This document shows positions 40,703 to 46,831 of a stretch of 46,831 bases of DNA, piece by piece. This stretch comes from Pilibacter termitis (lineage in GTDB: Bacteria; Bacillota; Bacilli; Lactobacillales; Streptococcaceae): positions 20,361 to 67,191 of the forward strand of contig NZ_FUXI01000016.1 in the NCBI RefSeq assembly GCF_900167335.1, given 5' to 3'. The translations under genes and the position numbers were made by a program. The notes beneath the pieces are model-generated. The model ran no database searches and was not told where the DNA came from. It saw only the letters and a list, made by a program, of their open reading frames with translations. Position 1 is the stretch's first letter; every line of letters begins with the position of its first letter.

Positions 40703-42281
40703 TTAACACCACCTGCCACCTTTCACTAATTTTCTCCAAATCATATTCCTCTAACAGCTCAATATTCCTTATAAGCGACTGATTCCAATTTGCCAAATGC
40801 TTGAGATAATAATCTACTTCTTGCTCCAAGTCACATTCCTCATCATACAAAATCCCGTTTTCCTTGTGAAAAACAAAGTCAAATTGATTCCTCGTCATCT
40901 GAGGAATCCCTACACTGAGTGCAAGCAACTGCATTTGAAAATTTGTCGCCTCATCTAATTCAATATACAATCTCGTTTTCTTAAATAACTCTCGAATCTG
41001 ATACAAATGGAACACTCGCCTATATTCCAAACGTTCATATACATTTATCGCCGCAACCAATTGCTTCCAAAGAGGCGTTTTCCTCAAATGTTCCACTGCC
41101 TCTTCATCTTGTTTCAACAATTTCTGCATTCGCTTGGTTTCAACATATCGCAATGTCTTTTTGAAATCAGACGAAGTGCTGTCTATGTCAAAATAAGTGT
41201 CAATAAGCTGTATTGCTTTTTGTTGAATCATTTCTTCCAGTTCCAAACTATCCGTAGTAATCAAGAGATAGTAGCTTTCATTTTCGATTAGTTTCTTTAG
41301 TAACAAGTCAATAAATCTTTCTTTAAAAGCATTCAAGCTATTTACTTTTACATAAAGCAACATTTCCTGCACGAAATTACTTTCTCCAAGATCAAGTTCC
41401 AAATCGTAAAACGGAATGCTCTCGACTTTTTCTTCGATAGAGAGAAGATTTTCATTTGCCCAATGCAAAAATTTCTCTCGCATACATTTCGTATCACATA
41501 AAATACGCTCACTTTTCTCTAGCACGTTAAAGTGTTCATTCTCCTCAAGTGAAAAGAACGACTGATTTTGCTGAATTAACCACGTAATTTTCTCCTGCTG
41601 GACTAAAGAATGAAGAATTTGAACCAAATACGGTTGATAAACGCTTATAAGTTTCTGTTTTTCTTCTTTTTTTTGTTGTAGTTTTTGCTGTAAGGCTTCT
41701 AATAACACTTCATTGATAGAGGAGTAAACTTCCTTTGAAAATCCTTTTACACCAAACTTTTCTATTACCACCTTGGAAATAGGAAAGAAATATTCCGTTA
41801 AGGTATGCTCACCAAATTCGTTATAATAACTCCGCTTTTTCAATTTTTCCTCTTGGTATTCTTCGACAGAAGAAAGAAAACCACGGTCATCAAAATTTTC
41901 CACCTTAAAAAGAGAAGTTTGATAATAGTATATTTTTTCTATACAACCATATTCATTGTATTGCACATTGGCAAACTTCTTTTTTTCCTGTAAAATCACG
42001 ACTCCTTTGGGGGTGTAAAGAAATTCACTTTCCTCCGGGAATGACAAATCACTCAGCATAAGAGGGACACCTGTTAAAATGTCAATTTTTTGAATCGTAT
42101 CAAATGCCGACCAGTAAGGTAAACTAAAATTTTCGATTTTATACCTAAGAAATGGCATATAGCTCATGAGTAGTAATTGAGCGTCCTCTTTCATATGTTG
42201 GAAAATCTTCACCAGTTTTAAAATTGGGTCGTATTCCATATTGTAATTTTCCTGTTGCCAAGCAGGGAATAAATAAATCAT
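40686..42281 (-). CDS. asp1: Accessory Sec system protein Asp1
   Basis: 531 residues, start pattern MIYLFPAWQQENYNMEYDPILKLVKIFQHM typical of Asp1, a GT-B-fold protein without transferase activity that holds Asp2 and Asp3 together. SD AGGAGG; 17 bp after secY2. Confidence 0.93.
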   Translation of the reverse strand: MIYLFPAWQQENYNMEYDPILKLVKIFQHMKEDAQLLLMSYMPFLRYKIENFSLPYWSAFDTIQKIDILTGVPLMLSDLSFPEESEFLYTPKGVVILQEKKKFANVQYNEYGCIEKIYYYQTSLFKVENFDDRGFLSSVEEYQEEKLKKRSYYNEFGEHTLTEYFFPISKVVIEKFGVKGFSKEVYSSINEVLLEALQQKLQQKKEEKQKLISVYQPYLVQILHSLVQQEKITWLIQQNQSFFSLEENEHFNVLEKSERILCDTKCMREKFLHWANENLLSIEEKVESIPFYDLELDLGESNFVQEMLLYVKVNSLNAFKERFIDLLLKKLIENESYYLLITTDSLELEEMIQQKAIQLIDTYFDIDSTSSDFKKTLRYVETKRMQKLLKQDEEAVEHLRKTPLWKQLVAAINVYERLEYRRVFHLYQIRELFKKTRLYIELDEATNFQMQLLALSVGIPQMTRNQFDFVFHKENGILYDEECDLEQEVDYYLKHLANWNQSLIRNIELLEEYDLEKISERWQVVLNGEKN

Positions 42282-42297
42282 CGTACTCCTCCTAATT

Positions 42298-43530
42298 TTA
42301 ATGGTGCTTTTTTTGGAAAATTGTATAGTTTTCCATTTGGTAAATAAATTTCACTTCCTTGGTTATGTTTTCTAAAATGATAATCAACATGAAAATACTG
42401 CCAAAGTAAAAAGATAAATTGGAGTACAAATCATTTTTCAATCCTATAAAAAGTGGAATCATAGAAACCAAAACTAAATAGAGACTACCAATGCTTGAAA
42501 TCATCCAAACTTTTCGAGTGAAAAAACGTTGCGTTTTATTTCCAGGCGGAAGACCAAGGACATAATCACCTGACTCACGTAAGTTTTTTGCAATGTCATA
42601 AGGACGAACATTGATAAAACTAAAGGACAACGCCAATAAGTAAATGACGACACCATAAGTGAAAATTCCCTCCACCGTATTATAGCTAAACAGACGAGAA
42701 AGCCAATAAGAAAAAATCGTATCTTTCACCTTCTCATTCATTAACAGCAAATTCGGCAAGGAGAAAAACGTGACCGCAAACATAAACGGCATGGCTCCTG
42801 ATGTCAACAGCCGAATAGGTATATAAGAATGTGTAAATTCACTCGTTACACCGATTCTCTCTATGTTTATCCGATATTCTGAGTTGTATAAAAAAATAGT
42901 GACAACAACGAACACTATCGTTACAATGCTTAAAATAAGGAGGAAAGACGGTTGAAAACTCACTTTCCCTGTTTTTCCTGAAACCAACATCGCTGGGATA
43001 TTCGCCATTACACTCGGGACAATAAAAAGACTTTGTCCTCCAATGCCATTTTCACAATTTCGATCCGCTAACCAAGATAAAAACATTCCACCTGTAATAA
43101 GGTAGAGAATCGTCATCGTACTTGCAGAAAGATGAAAAATGGTTGGGTCTTGTCCAAAATCTTGTACCGCTTTTAGTTTTGGTAAAAAAATCATCGCCTG
43201 TATCACCGCAAAAACAAACGTCAATCCTCGTTGAAAATAACCTTTTGCACGCTCGCTCAAATTTTTGATCCAATCAAATTCACTTACGGTTAAGGTCGTC
43301 CAAATAATCAATGCTGTCATATAAGGACCCATTCCCAGTGAAAAAAAAGAAGGATTGAAGAAATCACCACCTGTTGTACGGGTAATAAATTCTAAAAATT
43401 GATTCTCGCTACTATTGCTTAATGGCACTACTTTCATTCCTGGTAAAAGAACATTTCGACCTAGCTGAAGTAGAAACAAAAGCAAACCACTATAAATTAT
43501 TCTCTGAAATAAAATTTTATTCTTTTTCAT
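42298..43530 (-). CDS. secY2: SecY2, accessory Sec channel
   Basis: 410 residues with about ten membrane segments; NVLLPGMKVVPLSNSSE..., FFSLGMGPYMTALIIWTTL and NVRPYDIAKNLRESGDYVLGLPPGNKTQRF match SecY2. Forms the membrane channel dedicated to the SRR adhesin. Located 12 bp after secA2. Confidence 0.95.
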   Translation of the reverse strand: MKKNKILFQRIIYSGLLLFLLQLGRNVLLPGMKVVPLSNSSENQFLEFITRTTGGDFFNPSFFSLGMGPYMTALIIWTTLTVSEFDWIKNLSERAKGYFQRGLTFVFAVIQAMIFLPKLKAVQDFGQDPTIFHLSASTMTILYLITGGMFLSWLADRNCENGIGGQSLFIVPSVMANIPAMLVSGKTGKVSFQPSFLLILSIVTIVFVVVTIFLYNSEYRINIERIGVTSEFTHSYIPIRLLTSGAMPFMFAVTFFSLPNLLLMNEKVKDTIFSYWLSRLFSYNTVEGIFTYGVVIYLLALSFSFINVRPYDIAKNLRESGDYVLGLPPGNKTQRFFTRKVWMISSIGSLYLVLVSMIPLFIGLKNDLYSNLSFYFGSIFMLIIILENITKEVKFIYQMENYTIFQKKHH

Positions 43531-43541
43531 ACTGCCTCATT

Positions 43542-45905
43542 CTATGGGAAATCAATGTCATAACTTCCATCAAAATTCTTCGTTAAATCTGATAAAAGTA
43601 AATTGCGTAAGACATTTAAATAAATTTCCTTTTCCATTTCAAGGAAACTTTTTTGTGCCTCCTCTTGAAATTCAAAAACAGGGTTTTTTTGTCCCCAACT
43701 TCTTGCACTAATGACTGCTTTTAATTGTTGTAAATTATCTGTTTGCTCAATCCACATAGTATCTACTGCTTTTAAAATTATCGTGCGTTTGTAATACATT
43801 CGTTGCACGTCATTGTCAAATTTAGATAAAATCATCTGTTGCTGCTCTTGAATAATTCGATGTAGAAAAGTTTTTAGCCCTTTTGCATTGTATTCATAAT
43901 TTCGCTGAAATTGAACAATGTCAAAATTGTAATCCAAATAATTATGAATAAAATCAATGACTTTTTCTCTGCTCAAATTTTCTTTTTTCGATAAAAATTG
44001 TTGAATTGCTTTCGTTGTAGAAAGTTGTAAAAGAGCATCTAACTCTTTTTCCGATGATACTAAAATATCATTTCGTACTGCATAAATTTTTTCTCGCTGA
44101 TAATGAATGGTCATATCAAATTCAAGTGTTTGTTTTCTCTCTTGAATTTCTTGATTCTTTCGTATCCGCTGAATTTTTTCAATCACCTTTCGGTATTTTT
44201 CCCCTAGTGGTTGACTTGGGTCAATTTTTCCTTTTTCAACTTTTTTCTCTAGTGATTTTTTCGCTCGTTTCACCCATTGTGGTGCATTTTGAATCACAAT
44301 TTTGTCCTCAAATGAAACGAAAAACTCACTCTCTCCAGGTTCTCCCTGTCGACCTGCACGACCACGCAATTGATTGTCAATTCGCTCGCTCGTCATTCGC
44401 TCTGTTCCCAAAACAAACAACCCACCACGACTTTTGGCTACATCATCTAGTTTGATATCTGTTCCTCGTCCTGCAATAGATGTGGCAACTGTTACACTTC
44501 CAGCTTTTCCAGCCTCTAAAACAATCAATTTTTCTTTTGAAACACTTGTCGCATTAAGTACATTGTGAGCGATTTTTTCTTGCAATAAAATCATGGAGTA
44601 CAACATGGAAATCGAAACAGATCCAGTACCAATTAAAATCGGGCGTCCTTTTTCAATGTTCTCTTTTACGACATTTAATGACGCTTGAATTTTCGCTTCG
44701 TTTGTTAAAAAAATTTTGTCCTTATGATCGAGACGATTGTTCGGAAGATTGGTTGGAATTTCAATCACTTCCACATTGTAGGTCATTTTAAATTCTTCTT
44801 CATCTGTCTTAGCCGTTCCACTCATACCAGAAATAATCGGGAATTTTTTGAATAGATTTTGATACGTGATTGTCCCCATTGCTCGAGTTTCTTCGGAAAT
44901 TTTCACATTTTCTTTCGCCTCTATCGCTTGGTGGAAACCTGCTTGTAATTTACTGCCCTCAAGTTTTCGACCATTTGCCTCATCTAGCAAGGTCACACCA
45001 ATATCTTCTACAATATAATCTTTCCCATTTTTCAATAAATGATTCGCTCTTAATGCTAAAGTAAGATGTCGATACAAATCTTTCCATTGCTCTGTAAGCA
45101 AGCCCTCAACACCTAAAACTGTTTCCATTTTTAGAATCCCTTTTTCTAAAAACCAAACATTTTTTTCATCTAAACTCTTTTCATAATCCTCATCTTCGAC
45201 CAATGTATTGACTACAAAATTGGACAACTCAAATAAATTTGATTGCACTTTTGGCGCCCCTGAAATCACAAGTGGCACTTGTGCCATGTCAAGCAAAATG
45301 GAATCAATTTCATCAATCAAGACATACTGAAATTTCGTGACATATTGCTCATAAATTTCCGTTGCTAAATTGTCAAACAAATAATCAAAGCCTAATGCAC
45401 TATGCGTTGTGTAGACGATGTCACTAGCATAAACGATTTCTTTGTCAATTTCTTCCTCACTGTTTTCTTTGGCAACCCCTACCGCAAAGGTTAAACCCAA
45501 AAATTCATAGACTTTCCCCACTTCTTCTGCATCTCGCCATGCAAGGTAAGGATTAGACGTAATCAAAAAATTCCCTTTGCCTAATAACCCTCTCGTATAA
45601 AGAGCCATCGTAGCAGTCAACGTTTTTCCTTCACCTGTTTTCATCTCTGCAATATCGCCAAAAAACAAGGTAACTGCTCCTAAAATTTGAACAAAATAAG
45701 GTTTCATTCCTAATAAGCGAGCATTTGCCTCGACAACTGTCGCAAACGCCTCTGGAACAAGTGAATCAATTTTTTCTCCTAATTTTAGTCGATGACGAAA
45801 TTGACTGGTTTTATCTTTTAATTCTTCATCTGTAAGAGAAGAGTACATTGTACCTAATTCCATTACTTTATTTGCGATTTTTTGATACTTTTTTTGTTTA
45901 TCCAT
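43542..45905 (-). CDS. secA2: SecA2, accessory Sec ATPase
   Basis: 787 residues. Walker A GEGKT (residues 91-95), Walker B LIDEIDSIL, motif GMSGTAKTDEEEF, IAGRGTDI and RGRAGRQGEPG, then the wing domain; no C-terminal zinc-binding tail of SecA1. Motor for adhesin export. It is placed directly after the adhesin gene and before secY2, instead of after asp3 as in streptococci and staphylococci. Confidence 0.96.
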   Translation of the reverse strand: MDKQKKYQKIANKVMELGTMYSSLTDEELKDKTSQFRHRLKLGEKIDSLVPEAFATVVEANARLLGMKPYFVQILGAVTLFFGDIAEMKTGEGKTLTATMALYTRGLLGKGNFLITSNPYLAWRDAEEVGKVYEFLGLTFAVGVAKENSEEEIDKEIVYASDIVYTTHSALGFDYLFDNLATEIYEQYVTKFQYVLIDEIDSILLDMAQVPLVISGAPKVQSNLFELSNFVVNTLVEDEDYEKSLDEKNVWFLEKGILKMETVLGVEGLLTEQWKDLYRHLTLALRANHLLKNGKDYIVEDIGVTLLDEANGRKLEGSKLQAGFHQAIEAKENVKISEETRAMGTITYQNLFKKFPIISGMSGTAKTDEEEFKMTYNVEVIEIPTNLPNNRLDHKDKIFLTNEAKIQASLNVVKENIEKGRPILIGTGSVSISMLYSMILLQEKIAHNVLNATSVSKEKLIVLEAGKAGSVTVATSIAGRGTDIKLDDVAKSRGGLFVLGTERMTSERIDNQLRGRAGRQGEPGESEFFVSFEDKIVIQNAPQWVKRAKKSLEKKVEKGKIDPSQPLGEKYRKVIEKIQRIRKNQEIQERKQTLEFDMTIHYQREKIYAVRNDILVSSEKELDALLQLSTTKAIQQFLSKKENLSREKVIDFIHNYLDYNFDIVQFQRNYEYNAKGLKTFLHRIIQEQQQMILSKFDNDVQRMYYKRTIILKAVDTMWIEQTDNLQQLKAVISARSWGQKNPVFEFQEEAQKSFLEMEKEIYLNVLRNLLLSDLTKNFDGSYDIDFP

Positions 45906-45932
45906 CTTCCTATCCCTTTAAAAGAACAAGGA

Positions 45933-45956
45933 GAAAACAAGGAAATCCTTGTTTTC
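45933..45956 (-). terminator. Hairpin between the adhesin gene and secA2
   Basis: GAAAACAAGGA (45933-45943) and TCCTTGTTTTC (45946-45956), 11-bp arms. In sense direction the stem ends in TTTTC, so it may act as a partial terminator setting the adhesin:export-gene ratio. Confidence 0.55.
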
Positions 45957-45990
45957 TTCCTATTCATTTCCTTACACAAAAGATAGTCTC

Positions 45991-46831
45991 TTAATCTTCC
46001 TCTTGTGTTTTTTCTTGTTTTCTTCTTTTGCCAATAAGCGCTGCTGCACCTAATGTCAATCCTGCTCCTAAGAGAGTCGCAGTGTTTTGTGTTTCTTCAC
46101 CTGTTGAAGGTAAATAGTTTGTACCACTTGATTGAGTGTAAACCGTGGTCGGTTGATTCGTTGTTCCAGACGTTGTAGTCGTACCACTTCCATAAGTAAC
46201 TGGAAGTTCCCCTCTCGTTGAAACACTTCCTGATTGATACTCACTCAAACTAAGCGACATAGAATCACTAATACTTGTACTCAAACTTGTTGAAGAGCTA
46301 TTGCTATCACTTGTACTCATTGACATACTGTCAGAAACACTTGTACTTGTTGAAATACTATCACTTATCGAAGTGCTTGTTGAAGTGGAATCACTTGCAC
46401 TTAGACTTGTTGAGCCTGAGTTGCTATCGCTTGTACTTGTGGACATACTATCAGAAACACTTGTACTTGTGCTACTTGACTCACTCACACTTGTGCTTGT
46501 GCTTGCAATTGAGTCTGAGTTGCTAATACTTGTGCTTGTAGACATACTGTCAGAAACACTTGTACTCTTTACAGTACTATCGCTTGTCGAAGTGCTGGTT
46601 GATAATGAATCATTTGCACTAATACTTGTTGAAGTTGAGTTGCTATCACTTGTACTTGCTGACATACTATCAGAAACACTTGTGCTCTTCACAGTACTAT
46701 CACTTGTTGAAGTACTGGTTGATGCTGAGTCACTTGCACTTAGACTTGATGAGTTGCTGTTGCTAGTGCTTGTTGACAAACTCATTGAGATTGAATCACT
46801 CAAACTTGTGCTTGATGAGTTACTGTTGCTG
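45991..46831 (-). CDS. Serine-rich repeat (SRR) adhesin, C-terminal part (5' end beyond window)
   Basis: The frame is open to the window edge, so only the last ~279 residues are seen. They are Ser-x dipeptide repeats ([19 protein letters not shown] type) with a higher-order period near 40 residues (VSDSM...[12 protein letters not shown]). A linker [16 protein letters not shown] follows, then the sortase site LPSTGE, a hydrophobic span and a KRRKQEK tail. It is the expected substrate of the neighbouring accessory Sec locus: glycosylated by GtfA/B, exported by SecA2/Y2 and anchored to peptidoglycan. Confidence 0.95.
   Translation of the reverse strand, partial: SNSNSSSTSLSDSISMSLSTSTSNSNSSSLSASDSASTSTSTSDSTVKSTSVSDSMSASTSDSNSTSTSISANDSLSTSTSTSDSTVKSTSVSDSMSTSTSISNSDSIASTSTSVSESSSTSTSVSDSMSTSTSDSNSGSTSLSASDSTSTSTSISDSISTSTSVSDSMSMSTSDSNSSSTSLSTSISDSMSLSLSEYQSGSVSTRGELPVTYGSGTTTTSGTTNQPTTVYTQSSGTNYLPSTGEETQNTATLLGAGLTLGAAALIGKRRKQEKTQEED

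Noticed and set aside
46275-46526. Plus-strand open frame opposite the serine-repeat adhesin
   Set aside because: It is a shadow of the low-complexity serine codons (Leu/His/Tyr-rich antisense product) with no SD.
1-46831. tRNA or rRNA genes
   Set aside because: No cloverleaf with a TTCGA-type T-loop or rRNA-like stretch was recognised on either strand while reading; a tRNAscan run would settle it.

Overview
The window is low-GC DNA of a Bacillota (Firmicutes) bacterium, most likely a member of Lactobacillales. The signs are AGGAGG-type ribosome-binding sites, a T-box leader on alaS, a Fur-type operator, an LPxTG wall protein, an accessory Sec (SecA2/SecY2/Asp) locus, and the Bacillus/Enterococcus-type gene order folD-xseA-xseB-ispA-tlyA-argR-recN. 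The species cannot be named from the sequence alone.

Layout. 1-4.5 kb: a heterodimeric multidrug ABC exporter (BmrCD/LmrCD type), yneF, and copies of a repeat. 4.6-7.3 kb: a PepO-type M13 peptidase divergent from bioY. 7.4-16.2 kb: a complete glg gene set transcribed glgB-glgC-glgD-glgA-glgP on the minus strand. In this set the GlgB homologue has lost all three GH13 catalytic residues. 16.2-19.2 kb: alaS with a T-box leader and a consensus promoter. 19.2-23.6 kb: a Fur-controlled siderophore ABC transporter (YclNOPQ/FatDCEB type), with five tandem repeat copies between the ATPase and the binding-protein genes. 23.6-29.9 kb: the folD-to-recN housekeeping cluster. 30-31.7 kb: a rhomboid protease and aroE. 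31.7-32.95 kb: a decay zone with three repeat copies, a wrecked histidinol-phosphatase gene and the tail of a group II intron. 33-34.6 kb: the ACT-domain/PFL (UPF0237/UPF0210) pair. 34.8 kb to the end: an accessory Sec locus ordered SRRP-secA2-secY2-asp1-asp2-asp3-gtfA-gtfB, followed by a coiled-coil gene, a 57-residue single-span membrane protein missed by ordinary ORF cut-offs, and a second coiled-coil gene. GtfB stops where its second Rossmann half should begin.

The most unusual feature is a dispersed family of about 125-bp nested palindromes (13 full or partial copies plus a fragment at the left edge, in five clusters). Three properties point to a structured RNA. (1) Every copy has the same orientation relative to the genes around it. 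(2) In well-preserved copies all four helices are kept by paired base changes. (3) In five of five testable cases the 3' end of the copy runs directly into the Shine-Dalgarno sequence of the next gene (bmrC, yneF, yclQ, aroE and the 117-residue gene). I propose an untranslated-leader or intercistronic RNA element. A second, smaller palindromic family also shows paired changes around a conserved loop.

How the parts work together: the glg genes make and degrade alpha-glucan, though branching must be questioned. The accessory Sec locus O-glycosylates (GtfA/GtfB), acetylates (Asp2) and exports the serine-rich adhesin whose C-terminus lies at the right edge. The Fur-regulated transporter imports iron-siderophore.
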